Source: Marivivens niveibacter (GTDB taxonomy: Bacteria > Pseudomonadota > Alphaproteobacteria > Rhodobacterales > Rhodobacteraceae). Taken from it: a stretch of DNA of 64,000 nucleotides. The position numbers were made by a program, and so were the translations under genes. The notes below the pieces were generated by a model that saw only the letters and a list, made by a program, of their open reading frames with translations, searched no databases and had not been told where the DNA came from. The stretch covers positions 1 through 64,000 of the forward strand of contig NZ_MSPP01000004.1 of NCBI RefSeq assembly GCF_002150005.2, given 5' to 3'. Shown here one piece after another: positions 46,753 through 55,998 of the stretch; position 1 is the stretch's first letter, and every line of letters starts with the position of its first letter.

Positions 46753-47112
46753 ATGAAAAATATCATCTCAAAGCTGACGCCTATTGCTGGTATCTTGACA
46801 CTTTCAGCCTGCATGGTTGGTGAAGGTGTCGAGATCGGCCAATATCAGGGCAGCGCTTTGTATCAATCAAGTTGCCAGGTGGAACAGTCGACCATCGGGA
46901 CACGCAACGTATTAAACGGCGAATTATTCCATGAATACGGAAATTGCATTGCAGAGGCCGAAAACCGGTGCGGCGCTGAACAGTACGAAATTGTCAGGGT
47001 GACGAGTACCGAACCCTACACCGTGCGGCACCAATATCCGGTCGCCGGCATGGTGCAGTCAGTAATGTACACCTACAAAGACCACGAGATGACTTTTATC
47101 TGCACGGCCTAA
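46753..47112 (+). CDS. Small lipoprotein, first of a paralogous pair
   Basis: A 119-residue protein with a lipoprotein signal peptide: basic N-terminus, hydrophobic stretch and lipobox LSAC (Cys20). The mature part has four further cysteines, at 'SSCQVEQS', 'GNCIAEAENRC' and 'FICTA' at the very end, suggesting two disulfides. The spacing matches the following gene's product, so the two are tandem paralogues. GGGGG precedes the ATG by 7 bases. No known family is recognised. Location after the gap terminator indicates a separate transcript. Confidence 0.75.
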   Translation: MKNIISKLTPIAGILTLSACMVGEGVEIGQYQGSALYQSSCQVEQSTIGTRNVLNGELFHEYGNCIAEAENRCGAEQYEIVRVTSTEPYTVRHQYPVAGMVQSVMYTYKDHEMTFICTA

Positions 47113-47125
47113 AGACGGATTTTCT

Positions 47126-47482
47126 ATGAAAAAGATTTTAATTGCTTCACTCGCCCTGACCGCTTTGACGGGTTGCCTGCGCCCCGATCCAGCAGAGCCG
47201 ATTTCAACAATCAGCGGCAAAAACGTTTACAGATCGACATGCGAAGTTAATCAATCCGCACTGGGCGGCAAAGCATTGTTCGGCCCCAACCGCGGTCAGG
47301 TCGTAACGGCCGAAAACTATTGCGCACAGCCACGCGTGACCTGCCCGGATGGCTACGAAGTCACTGACCTAATCGAAGGCATTCCCGAACTGCGCACATC
47401 GACATACCACAACGGGTATTACCTTGTGACTCAGCGGTACTACGTACGTGAAACAACGGTTGAATATACCTGTAAGGCATAA
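47126..47482 (+). CDS. Small lipoprotein, second of a paralogous pair
   Basis: A 118-residue lipoprotein with lipobox LTGC (Cys17). The mature part aligns with the previous gene's product: 'YRSTCEVNQSALGGK' corresponds to 'YQSSCQVEQSTIGTR', 'NYCAQPRVTCPDGYEV' to 'NCIAEAENRCGAEQYEI', and the end 'VEYTCKA' to 'MTFICTA'. The four mature cysteines are kept while most other residues differ, so the duplication is old or the proteins diverge fast. The genes are 13 bases apart and share a transcript, ending at a strong terminator. Function unknown; anchoring in the outer or inner membrane cannot be separated from the sequence. Confidence 0.75.
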   Translation: MKKILIASLALTALTGCLRPDPAEPISTISGKNVYRSTCEVNQSALGGKALFGPNRGQVVTAENYCAQPRVTCPDGYEVTDLIEGIPELRTSTYHNGYYLVTQRYYVRETTVEYTCKA

Positions 47483-47484
47483 CG

Positions 47485-47517
47485 AAAAAAGAGCGGTTGC
47501 TTTGCAGCCGCTCTTTT
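47485..47517. terminator. Bidirectional terminator between lipoprotein pair and coaD
   Basis: A 14-pair stem (AAAAGAGCGGTTGC / GCAGCCGCTCTTTT, one G-U pair) with a TTT loop, with A and T runs at both ends, between convergent genes. Confidence 0.9.
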
Positions 47518-47520
47518 CGA

Positions 47521-48012
47521 TTAACGCAGCCGTTCTTCCAAGGCGTCTCTAATCCGAACGGGCACAAATTTCGAAACATCACCGTTTAGGCGGCAGATTT
47601 CTTTGACCAGTTTCGACGCAATCGCCTGATTTTTCGCGTCTGCCATCAAAAACACGGTTTCGATGCTATCATCCAACGCGCGGTTCATACCGACCATCTG
47701 GAATTCATATTCGAAATCGGCAACAGCGCGCAGGCCGCGCACGATGACGGTTGCGTTCACTTCGGCGGCGCAATCGATCAGCAGGTTTTCGAATGGATGG
47801 GCGACGATTTCCGTGCCGGTCGTTTCGGCTATTTCGGCAACTTCGGACCGGATCATCGCGACCCGCTCTTCTAAACTGAACAAGGGGCCTTTGTCGCGAT
47901 TGATCGCAACACCGATCACCAGACGGTCAACCAACGAACATGCACGGCGGATAATATCGATATGCCCGTTCGTAATCGGGTCAAAAGTTCCTGGATATAG
48001 TCCGATACGCAT
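47521..48012 (-). CDS. coaD: Phosphopantetheine adenylyltransferase
   Basis: A 163-residue nucleotidyltransferase that makes dephospho-CoA, the fourth step of coenzyme A synthesis. The nucleotide-binding start is 'LYPGTFDPITNGHIDIIRRA' (His17 of the T/HIGH-type motif). 'VIVRGLRAVADFEYEFQMVGMNRALD' is the phosphopantetheine site, and 'SSKLVKEICRLNGDV' appears as 'ASKLVKEICRLNGDVSKFVP'. The length is normal. It stands alone on the minus strand, with 65 bases to the CBS gene upstream. Confidence 0.97.
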   Translation of the reverse strand: MRIGLYPGTFDPITNGHIDIIRRACSLVDRLVIGVAINRDKGPLFSLEERVAMIRSEVAEIAETTGTEIVAHPFENLLIDCAAEVNATVIVRGLRAVADFEYEFQMVGMNRALDDSIETVFLMADAKNQAIASKLVKEICRLNGDVSKFVPVRIRDALEERLR

Positions 48013-48077
48013 GGTTCACGCCCCTCCTTTTTCATTGCCCGCACGCAACTATATTGCGCGCGGGAATGCAAGGGCTG

Positions 48078-48512
48078 TTAGCGCCCCATAACCATACCTT
48101 CTAGCGCATCTTTTTCCATCGACAGCTGCGACAGACGGGCTTTTACCACGTCACCGATAGAAATCAGCCCCATCAGTTTACCACCTTCCATAACGGGCAA
48201 GTGGCGGAACCGACCGTCGGTCATGATTTGCAACGCTTCGTCTGGGGTTTTGTCGCCGGTAATCGTCACGGGGTTAGCTGTCATGATTTTTGAAATCGGA
48301 CCGTTTACAATGGACAGGCCCTGTTTGCCCATTTCGCGTACAATATCGCGTTCAGATAAAATGCCTGATGGCTCTTCGCCCGTCTCGGAAACGATGATCG
48401 TCCCGATACGTTCACGCGCCATGATTTCAACCGCTTTGGATACCGGCTCATCCTCCTTTAGCCAGTAGATGGATGATTTTTCCTTTGTTTTCAGAATGTT
48501 CTGCACAAGCAT
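48078..48512 (-). CDS. Protein with two CBS domains
   Basis: A 144-residue protein composed of a pair of CBS domains: the first about residues 12-66 ('EPVSKAVEIMARERIGTIIVSE...GILSERDIVREM'), the second about 78-130 ('ITGDKTPDEALQIMTDGRFRHLPVMEGGKLMGLISIGDVVKARL'). Such stand-alone pairs bind adenosine nucleotides and sense energy state. The IGTIIV and GILSERD segments are typical of the family common in alphaproteobacteria. The partner protein is unknown. It lies between coaD and the LysR gene on the same strand. Confidence 0.9.
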   Translation of the reverse strand: MLVQNILKTKEKSSIYWLKEDEPVSKAVEIMARERIGTIIVSETGEEPSGILSERDIVREMGKQGLSIVNGPISKIMTANPVTITGDKTPDEALQIMTDGRFRHLPVMEGGKLMGLISIGDVVKARLSQLSMEKDALEGMVMGR

Positions 48513-48567
48513 TCAATACCTCCTCTACTTCTCCTGCCCTTAGCGTCCTCCCATTCGCCCTGTTGTG

Positions 48568-49437
48568 TCAAGTCGCAAGCGATTCAAGCCGTGCAATTTC
48601 AGTTTTCATTCCTGATAACAAAGCTTCCACAAAACGGTTCAAACGGTCTGATTTTCGGTCGGCCAAATGGCGCACCAGATAGAAACTGCGGGTAAAACTG
48701 ACCTCATCAACCATGATGCGCCGCAGTTCTGGGGCAAACGGCAGTGCGAAATCATGAACGATCCCTACCCCGCCGCGCCGTAGCATCTGTAGCTGTACGG
48801 CCGCCGAATTGGACGCCAATTGCACGCCGTTCAAATCCAAATCGCCCAGATAATCCAACTCTTTGTCGAAAATCATGTCGGGAATATATCCGACGACTGG
48901 CGGCAAATTTTCCCTATCCAATGACGTTACGTTTTCTGCGGTCGCGAGATGTAAATGATAATCGCTGATTTTTTGCACCGTCAGACGACCCGCATCCGGC
49001 GCAGATACCGTTACTGCCAAATCGGCCTCTCGTTTAGACAGGTTCACGACCCGCGGCAGTGACAGGATCTGAACCTCGAGCCCCGGATTGTCCCGCTGGA
49101 TGGCCGCGCAGACCTGTGGCAGCACGAAATTGGCACAGCCGTCAGGCGCTCCAATCCGAATTTGTCCAGACAGGCCTTCGTCAGCGGACTGACCTTCGTC
49201 TATCGCCATGTTCAGCGCGGTTTCCGCCTGCGCCGCATGATCGCGCATCCGCAGCCCCTGTTCGGTTAACGCATACCCCTGCGGCGATTTCACGAACAAC
49301 GGCGTGCCGACCTCCTCTTCCAAACGGGCAACGCGCCGTCCGACTGTAGCCGGATCCATTTTCAAAACCGGAGCCGCCCCCGAAAGGCTTTCTGCACGGG
49401 CCACCGCCAGAAATACCCGCATATCATCCCAATTCAT
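48568..49437 (-). CDS. LysR-family transcriptional regulator, divergent from mmsA
   Basis: A 289-residue regulator. The winged helix-turn-helix is 'MRVFLAVARAESLSGAAPVLKMDPATVGRRVARLEEEVGTPLF' in outline, followed by 'LTEQGLRM'. The effector domain includes 'GQIRIGAPDGCANFVLPQVCAAI' and 'LSKREADLAVTVS'. The start at 49437 is preferred to the earlier frame opening because AGGGG lies 4 bases upstream and MNWDD is the family start. It is divergent from mmsA across 107 bases with an A/T-rich dyad, so control of methylmalonate semialdehyde dehydrogenase is likely. Confidence 0.92.
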   Translation of the reverse strand: MNWDDMRVFLAVARAESLSGAAPVLKMDPATVGRRVARLEEEVGTPLFVKSPQGYALTEQGLRMRDHAAQAETALNMAIDEGQSADEGLSGQIRIGAPDGCANFVLPQVCAAIQRDNPGLEVQILSLPRVVNLSKREADLAVTVSAPDAGRLTVQKISDYHLHLATAENVTSLDRENLPPVVGYIPDMIFDKELDYLGDLDLNGVQLASNSAAVQLQMLRRGGVGIVHDFALPFAPELRRIMVDEVSFTRSFYLVRHLADRKSDRLNRFVEALLSGMKTEIARLESLAT

Positions 49438-49450
49438 GACACCCCTGCAT

Positions 49451-49500
49451 TTTTGCAAAATGATTTTGGCAAACATTCTGTTCTTACCACCAAAATGCAA
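49451..49500. promoter_or_regulatory. Candidate LysR operator in the mmsA divergent promoter
   Basis: TTTTGCAAAA (49451-49460) is a perfect palindrome; TTGCA...TTTTGG (49453-49469) recurs inverted as CCAAAATGCAA (49490-49500). These dyads sit between the two start codons, where a LysR regulator normally binds. Confidence 0.4.
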
Positions 49501-49544
49501 GACTATTCTCCGGCCAAATTCACATTCCACCTTGGGAGGATTCC

Positions 49545-51044
49545 ATGCAGGAACTGACACATTGGATTAACGGTCAGCACGTCAAAGGCACTTCGGGCCG
49601 TTTTCAGGACGTGTTCAACCCAGCGACCGGCGAAGCAATCGCCAAAGTACCGCTGGCAACTCTGGACGAACTGACCGCAGCGATCGACGCTGCCGAAGAA
49701 GCACAGGTAAAATGGGGTGCAACCAACCCTCAGCGCCGTGCACGCGTCATGATGAAATTCGGCGCTCTGATCAACGAACACATGGACGAACTGGCAGAAC
49801 TGGTTTCCAAAGAGCACGGTAAAACCCTGCCAGATGGTCGTGGTGACGTTCAGCGTGGTCTGGAAGTCGTCGAAGTCTGCATGGGCGCGCCGCACATGCT
49901 CAAAGGCGAATTCATGGATTCCGCTGGCCCAGGCATCGACCTGTACTCCATGCGCCAGGCTCTGGGCGTTGTTGCAGGCATCACGCCTTTCAACTTCCCT
50001 GCGATGATCCCACTGTGGAAAATGGCTCCTGCGATCGTTTCGGGTAACGCAATGATCCTGAAACCATCCGAACGCTGCCCATCGACAGCCCTGCGTCTGG
50101 CTGAGCTGCTGAAAGAAGCAGGCCTGCCTGATGGCGTTCTGCAAGTCATCAACGGCGACAAAGAAGTCGTAGACGGCATTCTGGACAACGAAACCATTCA
50201 GGCTGTTGGCTTTGTTGGTTCGACCCCAATTGCACAATACATCTACGGCCGCGCTGCAACCAACGGCAAACGCGCACAGTGCTTCGGCGGTGCGAAAAAC
50301 CACATGATCATCATGCCAGACGCTGATCTGGACAAAGCTGCTGACGCTCTGATCGGCGCAGGCTTTGGCGCAGCTGGCGAACGCTGCATGGCGATTTCGG
50401 TTGCTGTTCCAGTTGGTCAGGAAACCGCAGACAAACTGCGCGAAAAACTGATCCCACGTATCGAAGCGCTGAAAGTCGGCCCATACACCGGCGGCGACGA
50501 CGTAGACTACGGTCCTGTCATCACCGAAGCATCGAAAAACCGCATCGAAGGCCTGATCGCATCGGGCGTTGACCAAGGCGCAGAGCTGGTCATCGACGGC
50601 CGCGGTTTCGAACTGCAGGGTTATGAAAACGGCTTCTTCGTTGGCCCATCGTACTTTGACAACGCAACCGAAGACATGGACATCTACCAAGAGGAAATCT
50701 TTGGCCCAGTTCTAACAACTGTGCGCAAAGACAACTACGAAGATGCACTGCAACTGATCATGAAAAACCAGTACGGCAACGGTACTGCAATCTACACCGC
50801 AGACGGCGACGTTGCGCGTGACTTTGCATCCCGCGTCAACGTTGGCATGGTCGGCGTCAACTTCCCGATCCCTGTTCCTCTGTCCTACTTCACCTTTGGT
50901 GGTTGGAAAAAATCCGCATTCGGCGACCTGAACCAATACGGCCCAGACGCTCTGCGTTTCTACACCAAAACCAAAACCGTGACCGCGCGCTGGTTCTCGG
51001 GCATCAAAGACGGCGCTGCCCTGAACTTCAAAGCGATGGACTAA
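49545..51044 (+). CDS. mmsA: CoA-acylating methylmalonate-semialdehyde dehydrogenase
   Basis: A 499-residue aldehyde dehydrogenase that turns methylmalonate semialdehyde into propionyl-CoA in valine and thymine catabolism, or malonate semialdehyde into acetyl-CoA. The catalytic Asn150 is in 'GITPFNFPAMIPLWK' and Cys281 in 'GAAGERCMAISVAVPVG'. The MmsA-specific start 'LTHWINGQHVKGTSGRF' and 'EMPLWMFP'-like segment variant 'NFPAMIPLWKMAPAI' are present. GGGAGG precedes the ATG by 6 bases. It is divergent from its likely LysR regulator. Codon bias is strong. Two terminators follow. Confidence 0.95.
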   Translation: MQELTHWINGQHVKGTSGRFQDVFNPATGEAIAKVPLATLDELTAAIDAAEEAQVKWGATNPQRRARVMMKFGALINEHMDELAELVSKEHGKTLPDGRGDVQRGLEVVEVCMGAPHMLKGEFMDSAGPGIDLYSMRQALGVVAGITPFNFPAMIPLWKMAPAIVSGNAMILKPSERCPSTALRLAELLKEAGLPDGVLQVINGDKEVVDGILDNETIQAVGFVGSTPIAQYIYGRAATNGKRAQCFGGAKNHMIIMPDADLDKAADALIGAGFGAAGERCMAISVAVPVGQETADKLREKLIPRIEALKVGPYTGGDDVDYGPVITEASKNRIEGLIASGVDQGAELVIDGRGFELQGYENGFFVGPSYFDNATEDMDIYQEEIFGPVLTTVRKDNYEDALQLIMKNQYGNGTAIYTADGDVARDFASRVNVGMVGVNFPIPVPLSYFTFGGWKKSAFGDLNQYGPDALRFYTKTKTVTARWFSGIKDGAALNFKAMD

Positions 51045-51054
51045 GGTCCGGGAC

Positions 51055-51077
51055 CAAAGGGCGCCCTGCGCCCTTTG
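51055..51077. terminator. Hairpin after mmsA
   Basis: CAAAGGGCGC-CCT-GCGCCCTTTG is a perfect 10-pair stem, 10 bases after the mmsA stop. The T tract is short. It is followed by a second, stronger terminator. Confidence 0.65.
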
Positions 51078-51092
51078 CCTATCAAAAACAGC

Positions 51093-51121
51093 AAAACGCC
51101 CCCGATTTCGGGGGCGTTTTT
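51093..51121. terminator. Bidirectional terminator between mmsA and uvrA
   Basis: AAAACGCCCCCG-ATTT-CGGGGGCGTTTTT, a 12-pair stem with A and T runs, serves both convergent transcripts. Confidence 0.9.
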
Positions 51122-51152
51122 CATTTTAATAACAGTCAGATATGCGGCGGAC

Positions 51153-54008
51153 CTATTCCGCTGCGATCTGCATTCCCAACATCGGCGCAAGGTAGCGGCC
51201 CGTATGCGATGTTTTGATCGCGGCCACATCTTCAGGCGTGCCGTAGCCAACAACAGTGCCGCCGCCATCGCCGCCTTCTGGGCCAATATCAATCACCCAG
51301 TCCGCCGTTTTCACAACGTCCAGATTGTGTTCGATCACCACAACCGTATTGCCCTGCTCGACCAGTTCATGCAGCACTTCCAGCAGCTTGCGCACGTCTT
51401 CGAAATGCAGACCCGTGGTCGGTTCGTCCAAAATATACAGCGTCCGCCCCGTCGACCGCTTAGACAGCTCTTTCGACAGCTTCACCCGCTGCGCCTCACC
51501 ACCGGACAGTGTCGTCGCCTGCTGACCCACTTTGATGTAGCTCAGCCCGACACGCATCAGCGCATCCATCTTTTCGCGGATGCTCGGCACCGCGCGGAAA
51601 AACTCTTGGGCTTCTTCAACGGTCATATCCAGCACGTCGGAAATGGATTTGCCTTTGAATTGCACCTCTAGCGTTTCGCGGTTGTACCGTTTGCCTTTAC
51701 ATGTTTCGCATTCGACATAAACGTCCGGCAGGAAATGCATCTCGATCTTGATGACCCCGTCACCCTGACACGCCTCGCAGCGACCACCTTTGACGTTGAA
51801 CGAAAAACGACCCGGTTTGTAACCGCGCGCTTTCGACTCAGGCAGGCCCGCAAACCATTCGCGGATCGGCGTGAACGCACCCGTGTATGTCGCAGGGTTT
51901 GATCGCGGAGTCCGTCCAATCGGGCGTTGGTCAATGTCGATGACCTTATCCAGATGCTCGAACCCTTTTATTGTTTCACACGGCGCAGGGGTTTCCCGCG
52001 CACCGTTCAATTTCATCGCGGCGTTTTTATACAGCGTTTCAATCGTCAGCGTAGATTTACCGCCACCAGAAACACCCGTCACACAAACAAATTTGCCCAA
52101 CGGAAAATCGACCGAGATGTTTTTCAGGTTATTCCCCGTCGCCTTGATCACGCTCAGTGTTTTGCCATTTCCGTCACGACGCACAGCAGGCACCGTGATT
52201 TCGCGCTTGCCCGACAAATACTGACCCGTGATCGAATTTTCGTCCGCTTGCAGTTCAGGCGGCGTGCCTTTTGCCACGACCTGACCACCATGCACACCCG
52301 CCCCTGGGCCGATGTCGAAAACATAGTCTGCTTGGCGGATCATATCTTCGTCGTGTTCGACAACGATGACAGTATTGCCCTGATCACGCAGGTTTTTCAG
52401 CGTCCCGATCAGACGGTCGTTGTCACGCTGGTGCAAACCAATCGACGGTTCATCCAACACATACAAAACGCCCGTCAGGCCCGAACCGATTTGCGACGCC
52501 AGCCTGATACGCTGACTTTCACCGCCAGACAGCGTGCCTGCATTACGGCTCAGCGTCAGGTAATCCAGACCGACGTTGTTCAAGAAACCCAACCGTTCAC
52601 TAATCTCTTTGACAATAGCACGGGCGATTTCTTGTTTCTGCTTCGTCAGGGTCGGCATGACGCCGTTGATCCACTCCAGCGCCTCTTTGATCGATTTTTC
52701 AACGACTTGACCGACGTGAACATGGTCGATCTTTACGGCGCGCGCCTCTTCGCGCAGGCGATAACCGCCGCAGGTGCCGCAAGGGCGGTTGTTCTGATAT
52801 TGCTCAAAATCTTCGCGGACCCAATTGCTATCGGTTTCGCGATAGCGGCGTTCCATATTGCGGATGACACCTTCGAAGGCGCGTTCGACTTGGTAAACAC
52901 GGCCGCCTTCGTCGTAGCGGAATTTGATTTCTTCTTTGCCCGAACCGTACAGGAATACCTTTTGAACTTTCGGGTCCAGATCTTTCCAACGGGCGTTTTT
53001 GTCGAAACCGTAATGCTTGGCGATCGCCTCGATCGTCTGCAAGAAATACGGCGATTTGCCTTTGCGCCACGGCGCAATCGCCCCATCCGCGATTTTCAGC
53101 GTGACATCAGGCACGACCAAACGTTCGTCAAAGAACAGTTCGACGCCCAAACCATCACAGGACGGGCACGCCCCAAACGGCGCGTTGAACGAAAACAGGC
53201 GTGGTTCGATTTCTGGAATGGTAAAACCAGAAACCGGACAGGCAAATTTTTCGCTGAACGTAAATCGTTCAGGATCGCCTTCGCGCGGGGCGGTTTCCAA
53301 AATCGCGATGCCGTCGGCCAAATCCAGCGCGGTGCGGAAACTGTCGGCTAGGCGCGTTTCCAGCCCTTCGCGGACGACGATACGGTCAACGACCACATCG
53401 ATATCGTGACGGAATTTTTTGTCCAGTTCGGGCGGCGAATCCAGTTCGTAAAATTCACCATCCGCTTTGACACGCTGGAAACCCTGCTTGCGCAGCTCCA
53501 ACATCTCTTTGCGGTATTCGCCTTTGCGGTCGCGCACGATCGGGGCCAATAGATAACCGCGTGTGCCCTCCTCCATCGCCATGACGCGATCGACCATGTC
53601 TTGGACCTGCTGCGCTTCGATCGGTTGACCAGTGGCCGGGCTGTATGGGGTGCCGACACGCGCAAACAGCAAACGCATATAGTCGTAGATTTCGGTGACA
53701 GTGCCCACAGTCGAACGGGGGTTTTTCGACGTGGTTTTCTGTTCAATCGAAATCGCGGGCGACAAGCCAGATATATGATCGACGTCCGGCTTTTCCATCA
53801 TATCCAAGAACTGGCGGGCATAAGCGGATAGCGATTCCACATAGCGGCGCTGCCCTTCGGCATAGATGGTATCAAAGGCCAGAGACGACTTACCCGACCC
53901 CGACAGCCCCGTAATCACCACCAATTCGTCGCGCGGAATATCAACATCAATGTTCTTCAAATTGTGTTCGCGCGCGCCGCGGACTTCGATGTTCTTTAAT
54001 TCAGGCAT
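51153..54008 (-). CDS. uvrA: Excinuclease ABC subunit A
   Basis: A 951-residue DNA damage-recognition ATPase of nucleotide excision repair. Two ABC modules are visible: Walker A '[16 protein letters not shown]' with its signature '[16 protein letters not shown]', and '[16 protein letters not shown]' with '[15 protein letters not shown]'. Two zinc modules are present, 'CPVSGF...FGACPSC' and 'CEACQGDG...CETCKGKRY'. GGGGGG precedes the ATG by 4 bases. An SOS box 67-81 bases upstream indicates LexA control. The length is normal. Confidence 0.98.
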   Translation of the reverse strand: MPELKNIEVRGAREHNLKNIDVDIPRDELVVITGLSGSGKSSLAFDTIYAEGQRRYVESLSAYARQFLDMMEKPDVDHISGLSPAISIEQKTTSKNPRSTVGTVTEIYDYMRLLFARVGTPYSPATGQPIEAQQVQDMVDRVMAMEEGTRGYLLAPIVRDRKGEYRKEMLELRKQGFQRVKADGEFYELDSPPELDKKFRHDIDVVVDRIVVREGLETRLADSFRTALDLADGIAILETAPREGDPERFTFSEKFACPVSGFTIPEIEPRLFSFNAPFGACPSCDGLGVELFFDERLVVPDVTLKIADGAIAPWRKGKSPYFLQTIEAIAKHYGFDKNARWKDLDPKVQKVFLYGSGKEEIKFRYDEGGRVYQVERAFEGVIRNMERRYRETDSNWVREDFEQYQNNRPCGTCGGYRLREEARAVKIDHVHVGQVVEKSIKEALEWINGVMPTLTKQKQEIARAIVKEISERLGFLNNVGLDYLTLSRNAGTLSGGESQRIRLASQIGSGLTGVLYVLDEPSIGLHQRDNDRLIGTLKNLRDQGNTVIVVEHDEDMIRQADYVFDIGPGAGVHGGQVVAKGTPPELQADENSITGQYLSGKREITVPAVRRDGNGKTLSVIKATGNNLKNISVDFPLGKFVCVTGVSGGGKSTLTIETLYKNAAMKLNGARETPAPCETIKGFEHLDKVIDIDQRPIGRTPRSNPATYTGAFTPIREWFAGLPESKARGYKPGRFSFNVKGGRCEACQGDGVIKIEMHFLPDVYVECETCKGKRYNRETLEVQFKGKSISDVLDMTVEEAQEFFRAVPSIREKMDALMRVGLSYIKVGQQATTLSGGEAQRVKLSKELSKRSTGRTLYILDEPTTGLHFEDVRKLLEVLHELVEQGNTVVVIEHNLDVVKTADWVIDIGPEGGDGGGTVVGYGTPEDVAAIKTSHTGRYLAPMLGMQIAAE

Positions 54009-54074
54009 TCTGCCCCCCGATCAATTCCACGCAACAGATAGGTGTTCGTGGCCGAGTCTCAATGGAAATTAACG

Positions 54075-54089
54075 GAACAATAATAGAAC
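54075..54089 (-). promoter_or_regulatory. SOS (LexA) box upstream of uvrA
   Basis: GAAC-AATAATA-GAAC matches the alphaproteobacterial LexA box exactly and lies 67-81 bases before the uvrA start. Together with the lexA box it shows a shared damage regulon in this window. It is 102 bases from the rhodanese start on the other strand, whose promoter it might also affect. Confidence 0.88.
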
Positions 54090-54141
54090 ACAGGGCAATA
54101 CTCTACTAAAGAATTCACTTAGCACTTTATATTACGTTTTC

Positions 54142-54155
54142 TTAATATATATTAA
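54142..54155. repeat. AT palindrome upstream of the rhodanese gene
   Basis: TTAATATATATTAA is a perfect 14-base palindrome within an AT-rich segment (54100-54160), 36 bases before the rhodanese start. It probably covers the -10 region of that gene. The TTAA spacing (6) differs from the CtrA consensus (7). Confidence 0.35.
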
Positions 54156-54190
54156 TCACAGAACATCATCTTTGCCCAAGGAGACTGGCA

Positions 54191-54544
54191 ATGATTAACT
54201 TTTTCCAACGCCCCGCTGCAGGGCTATCCCCGACCGAAGCCATCGAACAGCATGCGAATGGCGAAATCGTTGTGATTGATGTGCGCGACCCGATGGAGCT
54301 GAAGGCCTCGGGCACTGCAGCGGGCGCGATCAATATTCCATTGGCGACGTTCCAAATGCGTGTCGATCCGCGCAGCCCAGAATGCCACGACGCGCTAAAA
54401 TCGGGCAAACCGATTGCTGTTTTTTGCGCCTCTGGCGGACGATCATCGCAAGCGAAACAATTTCTGGAAAAAATCGGTTACAAAGACGTCCATAACATAG
54501 GCGGCTTTGGAAACTGGGTCCAGGCTGGAGGCCCGACCGAATAA
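54191..54544 (+). CDS. Rhodanese-like domain protein
   Basis: A 117-residue single-domain sulfurtransferase-like protein. The domain opens 'LSPTEAIEQHANGEIVVIDVRDPMELKASG', the catalytic Cys79 is in 'VFCASGGRSSQAKQFL', and the closing block is 'GYKDVHNIGGFGNWVQAGGP'. No signal peptide, so it is cytoplasmic. The donor and acceptor of the persulfide sulphur are unknown. A sequence AAGGAG precedes the ATG by 7 bases. It is divergent from uvrA and convergent with lpdA across a bidirectional terminator. Confidence 0.92.
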   Translation: MINFFQRPAAGLSPTEAIEQHANGEIVVIDVRDPMELKASGTAAGAINIPLATFQMRVDPRSPECHDALKSGKPIAVFCASGGRSSQAKQFLEKIGYKDVHNIGGFGNWVQAGGPTE

Positions 54545-54547
54545 AGA

Positions 54548-54576
54548 AAAAGGCCCGCGACATTCGCGGGCCTTTT
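54548..54576. terminator. Bidirectional terminator between rhodanese and lpdA
   Basis: AAAAGGCCCGCGA-CAT-TCGCGGGCCTTTT, a perfect 13-pair stem, between convergent genes. Confidence 0.92.
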
Positions 54577-54580
54577 CGTA

Positions 54581-55975
54581 TTAGAAATGCAGTGCGCGGC
54601 CGTAAGCATCCAGCACGGCTTCGTGCATGGCTTCGGACAGCGTTGGGTGCGGGAATACCGTTTCCATCAGGTCTTCTTCGGTGGTTTCCAGCTGGCGGCC
54701 AACAACGTAGCCTTGGATCAATTCGGTCACTTCTGGGCCAACCATATGTGCGCCCAGCAATTCGCCGGTTTTCGCGTCGAAAACGGTTTTGATCATGCCC
54801 TCTGGTTCACCCAGGGCGATCGCTTTGCCGTTGCCGATGAATGGGAAACGGCCGACTTTGAGTTCGTAGCCCGCCTCTTTCGCTTTGGCTTCGGTCAGGC
54901 CAACCGATGCGACCTGAGGGTGGCAATAGGTGCAGCCCGCGATCGAATTCGGTTTGATCGGATGCGGATGTTTGCCCGCGATCAGTTCAGCAACCATGAC
55001 ACCTTCGTGCGATGCTTTGTGAGCCAGCCATGGCGCACCGGCGATATCGCCAATCGCAAACAGGCCATCCACGCCCGTTCGGCAGTATTCATCTGTCACG
55101 ACGTGAGTGCGATCGATCTTTACGCCCAGCTCTTCTAGGCCCAGACCTTCGACGTTGCCGACGATGCCGACTGCAGAAATCACGGTGTCGAATTCGTGCT
55201 GTTCGACCTTGCCGCCCACTTCGATATGCGCGGTGACTTTGCCTTTGGCGCGGTCCAGCTTTTTGACCATGGCTTTTTCCATGATCTTCAGCCCGTGCTT
55301 CACGAACTGCTTTTTCGCAAAGGCGCTGATTTCGGCGTCTTCGACAGGTAGAACGCGGTCCATCACCTCGACCACAGTCGTGTCAGCGCCCAGAGTATTG
55401 TAGAAGCTGGCGAATTCGATGCCGATCGCGCCCGAGCCGATGACCAACAATTTCTTTGGCATACGAACAGGTTGCAGCGCGTGTTTATACGTCCACACCA
55501 GATCGCCGTCAGCCTCTAGACCTGGCAGTTCACGTGCGCGGGCACCGGTCGCGACGATCACGTTTTTCGCGGTCAGCTCTTCGGTGCCTTTGTCGGTTTT
55601 CACCGAAACTTTGCCTTTGGCGACAACTTTGGCTTCGCCCATGATGCTGGTGATTTTGTTCTTTTTAAACAGGTGGCCAATACCGCCCGACAGCTGTTTC
55701 GCAACGCCGCGCGACCGCTGAACGACCGCGTCTAGATCATAACCGACGCTGTCAGCCTTTAGGCCGAATTCTTTGGCGCGTTTCATTAGGTTCAGCACTT
55801 CGGCGGAACGCAGCAAAGCTTTGGTCGGGATACAGCCCCAGTTCAGGCAAATACCGCCCAGATGTTCACGTTCGACACACGCAACAGACAGACCTAGCTG
55901 CGCAGCGCGGATAGCGGCCACATAGCCGCCCGGGCCTGCGCCGATAACGATCAGGTCAAAATTCTTAGCGGCCAT
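54581..55975 (-). CDS. lpdA: Dihydrolipoyl dehydrogenase
   Basis: A 464-residue FAD flavoprotein, the E3 component that reoxidises lipoamide in 2-oxoacid dehydrogenase complexes. The FAD site is 'DLIVIGAGPGGYVAAIRAAQLG', the redox disulfide is Cys43-Cys48 in 'GGICLNWGCIPTKALL', the NAD site is 'KKLLVIGSGAIGIEFASFYNTLG', and the C-terminal catalytic His-Glu pair is in 'HPTLSEAMHEAV'. GGAGGAG precedes the ATG by 6 bases. No E1 or E2 gene is adjacent, so the complex it serves (pyruvate or 2-oxoglutarate) cannot be decided. An 18-base palindrome lies 24-41 bases upstream. Confidence 0.97.
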   Translation of the reverse strand: MAAKNFDLIVIGAGPGGYVAAIRAAQLGLSVACVEREHLGGICLNWGCIPTKALLRSAEVLNLMKRAKEFGLKADSVGYDLDAVVQRSRGVAKQLSGGIGHLFKKNKITSIMGEAKVVAKGKVSVKTDKGTEELTAKNVIVATGARARELPGLEADGDLVWTYKHALQPVRMPKKLLVIGSGAIGIEFASFYNTLGADTTVVEVMDRVLPVEDAEISAFAKKQFVKHGLKIMEKAMVKKLDRAKGKVTAHIEVGGKVEQHEFDTVISAVGIVGNVEGLGLEELGVKIDRTHVVTDEYCRTGVDGLFAIGDIAGAPWLAHKASHEGVMVAELIAGKHPHPIKPNSIAGCTYCHPQVASVGLTEAKAKEAGYELKVGRFPFIGNGKAIALGEPEGMIKTVFDAKTGELLGAHMVGPEVTELIQGYVVGRQLETTEEDLMETVFPHPTLSEAMHEAVLDAYGRALHF

Positions 55976-55998
55976 GGGATTCTCCTCCGGTCAGAAAT

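Noticed and set aside
51927-53351. 474-codon open frame antisense to uvrA
   Set aside because: It lies wholly inside uvrA on the other strand, lacks any family feature and is explained by codon bias. Similar long shadows occur opposite tkt, mmsA and gap.
54142-54155. CtrA-binding site
   Set aside because: TTAA copies are 6 bases apart rather than 7, and the sequence is better explained as an AT-rich promoter palindrome.
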